Assembly: GCA_902491895.1 (NCBI GenBank)
Contig: CABUJH010000029.1
Coordinates: forward strand, 1 to 24,965
Direction: 5' to 3'
Length of the DNA stretch: 24,965 nt
Source: an uncultured Collinsella sp.
GTDB taxonomy: Bacteria > Actinomycetota > Coriobacteriia > Coriobacteriales > Coriobacteriaceae
A program made the position numbers and the translations under genes. Shown one piece after another: positions 1-7,287 of the stretch; the first letter of the stretch is position 1, and the number at the start of each line of letters is the position of its first letter. Under the pieces are notes generated by a model. The model searched no databases and was not told where the DNA came from. It saw only the letters and a list, made by a program, of their open reading frames with translations.

Positions 1-7
1 TAAACTG

Positions 8-46
8 AAGGGACTGACCCCGGAGGAGTTCCGGAGACAGTCCCTT
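8..46. terminator. nested hairpin downstream of nfnB
   Basis: A 9-bp outer stem (8-16 with 38-46, AAGGGACTG/CAGTCCCTT) encloses a symmetric 3-nt internal loop and a 5-bp inner stem (CCGGA/TCCGG, 20-24 with 30-34) with a 5-nt loop. It lies beyond the stop of the minus-strand nfnB gene, so it could end that transcript. The run TTTTATTT at 57-64 lies after it on the plus strand, so it could instead serve an upstream plus-strand gene outside the window. There is no clean U-tract directly next to the stem on either side. Confidence 0.5.
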
Positions 47-143
47 GCGGCGTAGCTTTTATTTAAGCCGTCCAAGTTTTGGGGTGCAGTTCAGCGTGTG
101 CTCGACGGGGACTTTGCCGTTTGGTGGCTAGCGCTGTAGGTGA

Positions 144-1553
144 TTACTCGCCCAGCAGGCTCTTGGTGATCGAAGCGGCGGCCTTCTTGCCGGCGCCCAT
201 CGCCAGAATGACCGTAGCGGCACCGGTGACGATGTCGCCGCCGGCCCAGATACGGGGATCGGTGGTCTGGCCGGTCTCCTCGTCGGCAACGATGTAGCCC
301 CACTTGTTGAGCTCCATCTTGCCGCCGATCTTCTTTGCGAAGGGGTTGGCGTTGGTGCCGATAGCCGAGATCGCGACGTCGCAGGGGATCTCCTCGATGG
401 CGCCCTCGATGGGCACCGGACGACGGCGGCCGGACTCGTCGGGCTCGCCGAGCTCCATCTTCTGGACCTTGACGGCGCACACGGAGCCGTCCTCGCCAGC
501 GACAAACTCGAGCGGGGAGACGAGCGGCAGAACCTCGACGCCCTCGGCCTTGGCATGGTGCAGCTCGGCGCGACGGCAGGGCATCTCGTCCTCGGTACGA
601 CGGTAGGCGATGATGGCGTGCTCGGCGCCCAGGCGCTTGGCGGTACGGACGGCGTCCATAGCCACGTTGCCGCCACCAAAGACGACGACGTTCTTGCCGT
701 GCTTGGTGGGGGTGTCGTACTCGGGGAACTTGTTGGCCTTCATCAGGTTCACGCGGGTGAGGTACTCGTTCGCGAAGAAGACGTTGGGCAGGTTCTCGCC
801 GGGGACGTTGAGGAACTTGGGCAGGCCGGCGCCAGTCGCCACGTAGATGGCGTCGAAGCCCTGCTCGAACAGCTCCTCGGCCGTGGCCATGTTGCCCACG
901 ACGGAGTTGTACTCAAACTTGACGCCCATGTCCTCCAGGCCGTCAATCTCGCGCTTGACGACTGCCTTGGGCAGACGGAACTCGGGGATGCCGTAGACCA
1001 GCACGCCGCCGCCGGTGAAGAATGCCTCGAAGACGGTGACGTCAAAGCCGTTACGGGCGAGCTCGCCAGCGCAGGTGATGCCGGACGGGCCAGAGCCGAC
1101 GACGGCGACCTTCTTGCCGTTCTTGGGGGCCATCTTGGGCGTGGAGGCGAGCTCGGGGCGATCGCCCAGGAAGCGCTCGAGCTGGCCGATGGCCACAGGC
1201 TCGGACTTCTTGCCACGGATGCACTTGCCCTCGCACTGGTTCTCCTGCGGGCAGACGCGGCCGCAGATGGCGGGAAGCATGGAGTCCTCGCGGATGGTAT
1301 CGAGAGCGCCGCCGAAGTCCTTCTCGCGGATCTGCTCGATAAAGCGGGGGATGTTGATGTTGACGGGGCAGCCCTCAACACAGAACGGCTTCTTGCAGTT
1401 GAGGCAGCGCTCGGCCTCGGCCAGCGCCATCTCCTCGGTGAAGCCCTTGTCGACGGGGCGGAAGTCGCAGGCGCGCTCGGCAGCCGGCTCCTCGTTATCG
1501 GGGGTGCGGGGCGACTTCATATCGGCAACGAAACGACCGTTAACTAGTGGCAT
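144..1553 (-). CDS. nfnB: NADPH-binding flavoprotein subunit of NfnAB-type ferredoxin:NADP oxidoreductase (GltA/NfnB-like)
   Basis: The 469-residue protein is a GltD/NfnB-type flavoprotein. Two N-terminal [4Fe-4S] cysteine sets are visible: C50, C53, C58, C62 and C97, C101, C107, C111. An FAD-binding Rossmann motif VVGSGPSG follows at 151-158 and a second nucleotide-binding motif FGGGNVAMD at 292-300. In the NfnAB family this subunit holds the bifurcating FAD, two [4Fe-4S] clusters and the NADPH site. Its start overlaps the last 10 bases of the upstream nfnA gene, so translation is probably coupled. That partner gene is why NfnB is preferred over a stand-alone glutamate synthase small subunit, although automatic annotation often says gltA. 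Alternative: a SudA-type sulfide dehydrogenase subunit. Cytoplasmic; no signal peptide or membrane segment is seen. Confidence 0.85.
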   Translation of the reverse strand: MPLVNGRFVADMKSPRTPDNEEPAAERACDFRPVDKGFTEEMALAEAERCLNCKKPFCVEGCPVNINIPRFIEQIREKDFGGALDTIREDSMLPAICGRVCPQENQCEGKCIRGKKSEPVAIGQLERFLGDRPELASTPKMAPKNGKKVAVVGSGPSGITCAGELARNGFDVTVFEAFFTGGGVLVYGIPEFRLPKAVVKREIDGLEDMGVKFEYNSVVGNMATAEELFEQGFDAIYVATGAGLPKFLNVPGENLPNVFFANEYLTRVNLMKANKFPEYDTPTKHGKNVVVFGGGNVAMDAVRTAKRLGAEHAIIAYRRTEDEMPCRRAELHHAKAEGVEVLPLVSPLEFVAGEDGSVCAVKVQKMELGEPDESGRRRPVPIEGAIEEIPCDVAISAIGTNANPFAKKIGGKMELNKWGYIVADEETGQTTDPRIWAGGDIVTGAATVILAMGAGKKAAASITKSLLGE

Positions 1554-2383
1554 GCGCAGCTCTTTTCCTCATAGGCCTTGAGGGACGCGCCCTCTTCGGA
1601 ACGGTAAGCGGCCTGGCGGGCACGAAGGTCATCCCAGTCGACCAGGGTGGCATCGAAGTCGGGGCCGTCGACGCAAGCGAACTTGGTCACGCCGCCCACC
1701 TCGACGCGGCAGCAGCCGCACATGCCGGTGCCGTCAACCATGATGGGGTTGAGCGACGCGGTGATGGGGGTGTCGTACTTCTGGGCGGTGAGGGTCGAGA
1801 ACTTCATCATCGGAACGGGGCCGACGCAGAAGACCTGGCTCACGGCCTTGTCCTGCAGCAGGCGCTCCAGCGGAGCGGTGACAACGCCCTGCTCGCCGTA
1901 GGAACCGTCGTCAGTGGTGATGTGGATGTGGTCCTCGTCGAGGAGCTCACGGAACTGGTCCTCCATGAGCAGGAGGTCCTTGGTGCGGGCGCCCATGATG
2001 GCGTGGACCTCATGACCGGTCTCGACCAGGTGCTTGGCGACCGGGAAGGCAATTGCCAGGCCGACGCCGCCGCCAATGACGGCACAGGGGCCCTCGGCCA
2101 TCTCGGTGGGAACGCCCAGCGGGCCCACGACGTCGCGCAGCGACTCGCCGGCCTCGTAGGTGGAAAGCATCTCGGTGGTCTTGCCGATCACCATGAAGAT
2201 GAACTCGACCCAGCCCTCGTCACCGTTCCAGCCGGCCAGGGTAAACGGGACGCGCTCGCCCGTCTCGTTGGCGCGAACCATGAGGAACTGTCCAGCGTGC
2301 GCATGCTTGGCGATTGCGGGCGCCTCGATGCGGAACTTGAACACCTTCTCCGAGAACTGCGTCTTCTCCAGGATCTTATACAT
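1544..2383 (-). CDS. nfnA: FAD/[2Fe-2S] subunit of NfnAB-type ferredoxin:NADP oxidoreductase
   Basis: The 279-residue protein has the ferredoxin-NADP reductase fold of the PyrK/NfnA/SudB group. It has an N-terminal flavin domain (RVPFTLAGW, about 44-52) and a nucleotide-binding motif AVIGGGVGLA at 101-110. Its C-terminal cluster motif has C222, C224, C225 and C237, with D217 just upstream; Asp plus three Cys is the known [2Fe-2S] ligand pattern of NfnA. In the known complex this subunit oxidises NADH and passes an electron to the NfnB partner. The start at 2383 has a good ribosome binding site (AGAGGGG, 4-5 bases upstream). The gene is first in a two-gene operon and overlaps nfnB by 10 bases. 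A dihydroorotate dehydrogenase PyrK subunit is less likely, because no pyrD is adjacent. Confidence 0.85.
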   Translation of the reverse strand: MYKILEKTQFSEKVFKFRIEAPAIAKHAHAGQFLMVRANETGERVPFTLAGWNGDEGWVEFIFMVIGKTTEMLSTYEAGESLRDVVGPLGVPTEMAEGPCAVIGGGVGLAIAFPVAKHLVETGHEVHAIMGARTKDLLLMEDQFRELLDEDHIHITTDDGSYGEQGVVTAPLERLLQDKAVSQVFCVGPVPMMKFSTLTAQKYDTPITASLNPIMVDGTGMCGCCRVEVGGVTKFACVDGPDFDATLVDWDDLRARQAAYRSEEGASLKAYEEKSCACH

Positions 2384-2488
2384 AGAACCCCTCTCTTGTT
2401 AGGGCCGCCGAACCGTGCCTCCACGGAAATGGACGGTAGCCCGAATAAAACCGTACGCGCACAGGCGTTGTGCAGACATACGGTGCAA

Positions 2489-2494
2489 ATTATA
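2489..2494 (-). promoter_or_regulatory. candidate -10 element for nfnAB
   Basis: Read on the minus strand the bases are TATAAT, a perfect -10 hexamer, about 105 bases upstream of the nfnA start. No good -35 hexamer is found at 16-18 bp. GTGACA (2507-2512) resembles a -35 but is only 12 bp away. The call rests on the -10 alone. The rest of the gene-free stretch 2384-2757 holds a terminator (2610-2651) and a small inverted repeat (2718-2760); nothing else is recognised. Confidence 0.4.
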
Positions 2495-2609
2495 CCCTCA
2501 TGGACATGTCACTTACGCGTGTCTTCGGCGGTTGGGAGCAGGGTTTATCCACTGCGGCTTACCAAATAGGGGCAGGTTTATTTTGGTCAGTCTTATCGGG
2601 TAAAACGGC

Positions 2610-2651
2610 AAAGGGGGCCGGCCTCGGGTTGCAATGAGGCCGGCCCCCTTT
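2610..2651. terminator. 16-bp perfect hairpin after pth
   Basis: Arms 2610-2625 and 2636-2651 (AAAGGGGGCCGGCCTC and its exact complement) surround a 10-nt loop. The gene running into it is pth on the minus strand, which ends at 2758. After the hairpin the minus strand reads GCCGTTTTACC, a short U-run a few bases beyond the stem. It insulates the prs/pth side from nfnAB. Confidence 0.7.
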
Positions 2652-2717
2652 GGGGTGCTATGTGCGTATGGTGGCGCGCGGTTTATTGCGATGCCGCAAC
2701 TGGGGCGTTTCCGCAGG

Positions 2718-2760
2718 TAAAACCTGACAAAATAAATCTGTCCCTAAATGGTAGGTTTTA
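2718..2760. repeat. 8-bp inverted repeat overlapping the pth stop
   Basis: TAAAACCT (2718-2725) and AGGTTTTA (2753-2760) are exact complements with a 27-nt spacer. The right arm contains the pth stop codon. It may be a weak hairpin at the 3' end of the pth mRNA, or one of the palindromic elements common between genes in this window. Confidence 0.4.
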
Positions 2761-3387
2761 GTGCTTGCCGTTGGCGGAGGCGGCGCCGTTGACATGGTCG
2801 CGGGCATAGACTACGCCGTGCACAATCGCCAGACCGGCGGCGTCGGCCGCGCGGGCGCAGGTGTCCTGGAAATCCTCGGCCTCGCGGGCGCGCAGCTGCT
2901 TAAGCACGTAGTCGGCGACGGCCATCTTGCCGGGAGGGTTGCCGATGCCGGTGCGGATGCGGCTGAAGTCGCGGCTGCCCATCTTGTCGATGATGGAGCG
3001 CAGGCCGTTGTGGCCGGCATGGCCGCCGCCCACCTTAACACGCACGTCGCCGGCGGGAATATCGAGCTCGTCGTGGATTACGAGCAGCTCCTCGGCCTTG
3101 ATCTTGTACTCGCGGCAGAGCTTGGAGATGGGACCGCCAGAGGTATTCATGTACGACTGCGGCTTGACCAGCACGATCTGGCGTTTGCCGCCCTCTTCCT
3201 CGGGATCGTTGATGTTGATGAGCGCGACCTCGGCGCCTGCTTGGTTTTTCCAGTACGTGACGCCGGCCTGACGGGCCAGCTCGTCGATTGCTTTGAAACC
3301 AGCGTTGTGGCGGGTCTCGGCATACTCATCGCCAGGGTTGCCAAGTCCGGCAACCATGCGAATCTTAAGCGGCTGTGCAGCTGCCAT
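2758..3387 (-). CDS. pth: peptidyl-tRNA hydrolase
   Basis: The 209-residue bacterial Pth releases peptides from prematurely dropped peptidyl-tRNA in the cytoplasm. Family residues are present: N17 in GLGNPG, catalytic H27 in ETRHNAGF, N81 in KPQSYMNTSG, D106 in HDELD and N127 in GGHAGHNGLR. The start at 3387 was chosen because it follows a strong ribosome binding site (GAAGGGAC) and gives the usual length; an in-frame ATG at 3417 would add ten residues with no family support. It lies downstream of prs on the same strand, the common prs-pth order. A 28-bp perfect palindrome between the two genes may uncouple their expression. Confidence 0.95.
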   Translation of the reverse strand: MAAAQPLKIRMVAGLGNPGDEYAETRHNAGFKAIDELARQAGVTYWKNQAGAEVALININDPEEEGGKRQIVLVKPQSYMNTSGGPISKLCREYKIKAEELLVIHDELDIPAGDVRVKVGGGHAGHNGLRSIIDKMGSRDFSRIRTGIGNPPGKMAVADYVLKQLRAREAEDFQDTCARAADAAGLAIVHGVVYARDHVNGAASANGKH

Positions 3388-3505
3388 ATTTGTCCCTTCG
3401 TTACACAAATAGTTCAATCAACGACAAAGGCTACCACGCCCGCCGAAGGCGAGACTTCGTTTCAGCGAAATCCCACCAGACAAAAGCACGGTCGCGGCAG
3501 AGCGA

Positions 3506-3583
3506 GCCGCCGAAACAGAAGAAACCCCCGCGCGACCTTTGCGAAGCAAGGGGGAGCGCGGGGGTTTCTTCTGTTTCGGCGGC
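3506..3583. repeat. 28-bp perfect palindrome between prs and pth
   Basis: Arms 3506-3533 and 3556-3583 are exact complements over 28 bp. The 22-nt spacer can itself pair (CCTTTGC with GCAAGGG, one G-U) around a GAA loop, so the RNA would be a hairpin of about 78 nt. The arm contains AAACAGAAGAAACCCCC, so U-rich sequence lies inside the stem rather than after it. That is not the layout of a classical intrinsic terminator, though it may still stop transcription of prs on the minus strand. The flanking 3418-3505 and 3584-3611 show no gene. Confidence 0.8.
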
Positions 3584-3611
3584 GATGCGCCGGGTTGCAA
3601 GGACGATGCGA

Positions 3612-4598
3612 CTACAGCGCGAAGTCGCCGCCGACGAGCGTGGAGACGGGCTCCTCGTGGTAAACGGCGGAGATGGCCTGAGCGAACTCCTCGGCGACCG
3701 AGATAGTCTTGATCTTGCCGCCGACCTCGACGGGAATGGCATCGGTGACGAGGCACTCGACGATCGGGGCGTCGTTCAGACGCTCGATGGCCGGACCGGA
3801 GAAGATGCCGTGGGTGGCGCAGACGTAGATGTCGCCAGCGCCCATAGCCTTGAGCTCCTTGACGTTGGCGCACAGGGTGCCAGCGGTGTCGATCATGTCG
3901 TCGTTGATGATGCAGGTCTTGCCCTTGATGTCACCGATGATGCCCATGACCTCGGCGGCGTTGTGGCGCGGACGGCCCTTGTGGGCGATGGCCAGGTCGC
4001 AGCCGAGCATGTCGGACAGCTTCTTGGCGGCCTTGGCGCGGCCCACGTCGGGGGAGACGACAACCAGGTTGTCGGTGTCGAAGTGCATGTCGTTGTAGTA
4101 CTGGCCAAACAGCGGCAGTGCGGACAGGTGGTTAACCGGGATATCGAAGAAGCCCTGGATCTGGCCCTGGTGCAGGTCGAGGGTGATGATGCGGTTGACG
4201 CCGGCGCGCTCGAGCAGGTTGGCGACGAGGCGGGCGGTGATGGGCTCGCGCGGGCCGGCCTTGCGGTCCTGGCGGGCATAGCCGTAGTGGGTGATGACGG
4301 CGGTGATGGAGCGGGCGGATGCGCGCTTGGCAGCGTCGGTGGCGATGAGCAGCTCCATGAGCATGTCGTTGACGTTGCCGCCGGCCACGGACTGAATCAG
4401 GAAGACGTCGGCGCCGCGGACGGTCTCGTCGTAGCGGGCGTAAATCTCACCGTTGGCGAACTGCTTTAGCGTAAGGCCCGAAAGCTCGACCCCAAGGTAC
4501 TCAGCGATCTTCTGAGCGAGGGGACGGTTGGAGGAACCGGAATACACGCGGATGGACTTGCGCATATTCTCCGACTTCTCGGGATCATTAATCGGCAT
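3612..4598 (-). CDS. prs: ribose-phosphate pyrophosphokinase (PRPP synthetase)
   Basis: The 328-residue class I enzyme makes PRPP from ribose 5-phosphate and ATP for purine, pyrimidine, NAD, histidine and tryptophan synthesis. Visible motifs are FANGEIYAR (about 47-55), HYGYARQDRK with the flexible catalytic loop (about 104-120), DLHQGQIQGFFDIP (141-154) and the PRPP-binding loop DDMIDTAGT (233-241). The start at 4598 has a strong ribosome binding site (AAGGAGAAGGG). An internal Met at residue 12 would give a length closer to E. coli Prs but has no better site. It lies between glmU and pth on the same strand, a classic bacterial arrangement, but a terminator after glmU suggests its own promoter in 4599-4741. 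Confidence 0.95.
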   Translation of the reverse strand: MPINDPEKSENMRKSIRVYSGSSNRPLAQKIAEYLGVELSGLTLKQFANGEIYARYDETVRGADVFLIQSVAGGNVNDMLMELLIATDAAKRASARSITAVITHYGYARQDRKAGPREPITARLVANLLERAGVNRIITLDLHQGQIQGFFDIPVNHLSALPLFGQYYNDMHFDTDNLVVVSPDVGRAKAAKKLSDMLGCDLAIAHKGRPRHNAAEVMGIIGDIKGKTCIINDDMIDTAGTLCANVKELKAMGAGDIYVCATHGIFSGPAIERLNDAPIVECLVTDAIPVEVGGKIKTISVAEEFAQAISAVYHEEPVSTLVGGDFAL

Positions 4599-4741
4599 TA
4601 CCCTTCTCCTTTATACATCGAATGCCATATAGATGCCTTTTTGCATTGTAACCGTGCGGCGGGGTTATTCGGGTCTTGATAACGTCTTTACCGTCAACGG
4701 ACACGAACCGACCACTCATCCGGTCGCGCAGGTCACGATAG

Positions 4742-4776
4742 AAAAAGGAGCCGTCCCCATGGAACAGCTCCTTTTG
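4742..4776 (-). terminator. intrinsic terminator of glmU
   Basis: Complementary arms AAAAGGAGC (4743-4751) and GCTCCTTTT (4767-4775) enclose a 15-nt loop. On the minus strand the right-hand side of the hairpin runs into TTTTTCTATC, a proper U-tract, 16 bases after the glmU stop. Confidence 0.75.
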
Positions 4777-4790
4777 TGCTTGGCAAAGCG

Positions 4791-6203
4791 TTATGCCTCG
4801 TCGTCCTCGTGCAGACGGCGGCGATAATCGGCGGCCCAGCCCTCAATATTTACCTGACGGGCGCGGCCCAGACCGAGTGCGTCGGCCGGAACCGGCTCGG
4901 TGATGACGGAGCCGGCGGCCACGAGTGCACCGTCGCCAATCTGGGCGGGCGCGACCATCATGGTGTCGGAACCGATGAAGGCATCCTTGCCGATGACGGT
5001 CTTGTGCTTGTGGACGCCGTCGTAGTTGCAGGTGATGGAGCCCGCGCCTACGTTGACGCCGGAGCCCATAGTGGTATCGCCGATGTAGGACAGGTGGGGC
5101 ACCTTGGAGCCCTCGCCGATCGTGGACTTCTTGATCTCCACGTGCGTGCCGGCCTTGGAGCCGTCGAGCATATGGGTGCCCGGGCGCAGGTAGGCGCGCG
5201 GGCCACAGTCGACGCCGTTCTCGATGACGGCCTCGATGGCGATGGTCTCATCGATGATGCAGCCGCTGCCGACGGTGGTGTCGGTGAGGCGGCTGTTGGG
5301 GCCGAGCTGGCACTCTTCGCCCACGGTGACGTGGCCGATCAGATGCGTCTGCGGCCACACGACGGTGTCGCGGCCGATGGTGGCGTCGGGGCCGATCCAG
5401 GCCTGCGTGGGGTCGATGAAGGTAACGCCCTCGGCCATCCAGTGCTCGTTGATGCGGTCGCGCGCGATGGCGGTGAGCTGCGCGAGCTGGATACGGCTGT
5501 TGACGCCCAGGCCGTCGCGGTAGTCATCGCAGTGGAAGATGGAGACTGCCTGACCGTGGCCTTTGAGGATCTCGAGCATGTCGGGCAGATAGTACTCGGA
5601 CTGCGCGTTGTCGTTGCCGATCTCGTCGATGTGCGCGGCGAGCTGCGTGCCGTCGAAGGCGTAGCAGCCGGCGTTGCACTCGAGCAGCGTGGCGGCCTGC
5701 TCGGGCGTGCAGTCCTTCTGCTCGATGATGCGCTCGATCTGGCCGTCGGCGCCCAGCTTGATACGGCCGTAGCCGAAGGGGTCGGGCGGGGTCATGGTCA
5801 TGACGGTGCAGGCGAGCTCGCCGGTAGCGACGGTCTGCGCGAACTTGGCGACCGTGTCGGCGGTGATGAGCGGCAGGTCGCCGTTGAGTACGACGACGGG
5901 GCCTTGCGTGATGCAGCAGGCCTCGAGCGCGACCTTTACGGCGTGGCCGGTGCCCAGGCGCTCGGTCTGCTCGACGCACTCGACCTTGGTGGCGCTGTTG
6001 GCGTAGGCGCCGTCGATAAGGGCACGCATCTCGTCGGCGTGGCTGCCGATGACGACCACGACGCGGCTGCAGCCGGCCTTGATGGTGGCGTCGACGATCC
6101 ACTGGACCATGGGCTTACCCAGGATCTTGTGCGAAACCTTGCAGTGGTTCGACTTCATGCGGGTGCCCTCGCCGGCGGCGAGGATAATTGCGGTTGCGTC
6201 CAT
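4791..6203 (-). CDS. glmU: bifunctional UDP-GlcNAc pyrophosphorylase / glucosamine-1-phosphate acetyltransferase
   Basis: The 470-residue GlmU performs the last two steps of UDP-N-acetylglucosamine synthesis: acetylation of glucosamine-1-P, then uridylylation. The N-terminal nucleotidyltransferase has LAAGEGTRMKS (8-18). The C-terminal half is a hexapeptide-repeat left-handed beta-helix with EIKKSTIGEGSK and HLSYIGD (near residue 370, catalytic His region), then NVGAGSITCNYDG. The start at 6203 has AGGAGATCAC directly upstream. In-frame codons continue to 6428, but the extension has no family similarity and lies in the divergent promoter region. It is transcribed away from the ECF transporter genes. 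The product feeds peptidoglycan synthesis. Confidence 0.95.
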   Translation of the reverse strand: MDATAIILAAGEGTRMKSNHCKVSHKILGKPMVQWIVDATIKAGCSRVVVVIGSHADEMRALIDGAYANSATKVECVEQTERLGTGHAVKVALEACCITQGPVVVLNGDLPLITADTVAKFAQTVATGELACTVMTMTPPDPFGYGRIKLGADGQIERIIEQKDCTPEQAATLLECNAGCYAFDGTQLAAHIDEIGNDNAQSEYYLPDMLEILKGHGQAVSIFHCDDYRDGLGVNSRIQLAQLTAIARDRINEHWMAEGVTFIDPTQAWIGPDATIGRDTVVWPQTHLIGHVTVGEECQLGPNSRLTDTTVGSGCIIDETIAIEAVIENGVDCGPRAYLRPGTHMLDGSKAGTHVEIKKSTIGEGSKVPHLSYIGDTTMGSGVNVGAGSITCNYDGVHKHKTVIGKDAFIGSDTMMVAPAQIGDGALVAAGSVITEPVPADALGLGRARQVNIEGWAADYRRRLHEDDEA

Positions 6204-6393
6204 GTGATCTCCTGTTACGTTATAGAGACGTGTGTTTGGAAACGATACACGGCACAATATGATACCGCAGGCATATGATGAGCGCGTAACGATTGACGCG
6301 TGACGGCCGATGTCGCTGCCGCCGGCGTGGTGTTTGCGCTGGTTGTGTATGGCGGCGGCGCTGCGGCGTTGGCGTTTGAGCGAGAGGATGGGG

Positions 6394-7287
6394 GTGCCCG
6401 TGGACATCATGCGAGGGGAATCGGGCAACGAACCCGTCGCGGCATTTTCGATGTCGCATCCGGCGGTGCCAGCGCTCTACATGGTACTGACGCTGGGACT
6501 CACTATGTTCTCGATGCAGCCGGTGCTGATTGCGCTGTCGCTTGCGGGTGGGTTGGCGTACGGGTTTGCGACGCGCGGCGCCGCGCGTACGTTGGGGGCG
6601 CTTCGCTGGCAGCTGCCGGTGATTTTGATCATCGCGGTGCTCAATCCGCTGTTTAGCGCCTCGGGCTCGACGGAGCTGTTCCGTATTGGCATGCGTGCGG
6701 TGTATCTGGAGAGCATGGTTTACGGCCTGTGCATGGGCGGGCTGTTTGTGGCGAGCGTGCTGTGGTTTGAGGCGGCGGCATCGATGCTTGGCTACGACAA
6801 GGTGCTTGCGCTTTTGGGTAACGCCGCGCCGGTGATCGCGCTCATGATCTCGATGTGCATGCGGCTTATCCCGCAGTTTTTGCGCCGCGGTCGTACGGTG
6901 CTGGCGGTGCAGGATGCGATTGATGTGCCTGGCCGCGCGCCGGCCGACCCCGTGCGCTCGCGCCTGCGGGCATCGAGCGTGTTGATGGGCTGGGGCATGG
7001 AAGATTCGCTGGAGCGCGCGGACGCTATGCGCTCCCGTGGGTGGGGCGCCGCGACACGCCGCACGACGTACGCGCGGTATCGGCTGGGGCGCGGCGATGT
7101 TGCCGCGCTGGTGGGGCTTGCGCTGTTTGGCGCTGCTACGGTTGCGGTGGCGTGGACCGCGACGACGCAGTATTCGTTTTACCCGCAGCTATCGGCGCCG
7201 GCGCCGTGGCCGGGCTATGTCGTATATGCGGCCTGGATGGCGCTGCCCTGCGTGCTGTACGCGATTGACGAGAAGAGGTTTGGCTGA
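6394..7287 (+). CDS. ecfT: ECF transporter transmembrane (T) component
   Basis: This integral membrane protein of about 297 residues is of the EcfT/CbiQ family and couples the ATPases to the S component in vitamin or cofactor uptake. Several hydrophobic segments are visible (for example YMVLTLGLTMFS and the stretch around PVILIIAVLNPLF). The cytoplasmic coupling region has QFLRRGRTVLAVQDA and a family-like A-x-R-S-R-G-W motif (ADAMRSRGW) near nt 7018-7045. The start is uncertain. GTG at 6394 is preferred because GAGAGG ends six bases upstream; ATG 6388, GTG 6400 and ATG 6409 are alternatives. The stop overlaps the start of the ATPase gene by one base (TGATG), so the genes are co-translated. 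Substrate unknown. Confidence 0.8.
   Translation: MPVDIMRGESGNEPVAAFSMSHPAVPALYMVLTLGLTMFSMQPVLIALSLAGGLAYGFATRGAARTLGALRWQLPVILIIAVLNPLFSASGSTELFRIGMRAVYLESMVYGLCMGGLFVASVLWFEAAASMLGYDKVLALLGNAAPVIALMISMCMRLIPQFLRRGRTVLAVQDAIDVPGRAPADPVRSRLRASSVLMGWGMEDSLERADAMRSRGWGAATRRTTYARYRLGRGDVAALVGLALFGAATVAVAWTATTQYSFYPQLSAPAPWPGYVVYAAWMALPCVLYAIDEKRFG

Noticed and set aside
555..2569. Long plus-strand frames opposite nfnB and nfnA
   Set aside because: Antisense shadows of two genes with intact cofactor motifs; no ribosome binding site or family signal.
4776..6278. 500-codon plus-strand frame opposite glmU
   Set aside because: It mirrors the GlmU coding sequence. The Gly/Ala/Val/Asp-rich translation has no recognisable domain.
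6204..6393. Cobalamin or other vitamin riboswitch ahead of the ECF operon
   Set aside because: No B12-box-like or other known riboswitch core was recognised in the 190-bp gap; only a short CGCGT/ACGCG repeat is seen.
6204..6428. 75-codon N-terminal extension of GlmU
   Set aside because: The 6203 start has a strong ribosome binding site and begins at the conserved LAAGEGTRM block; the extension is not GlmU-like.
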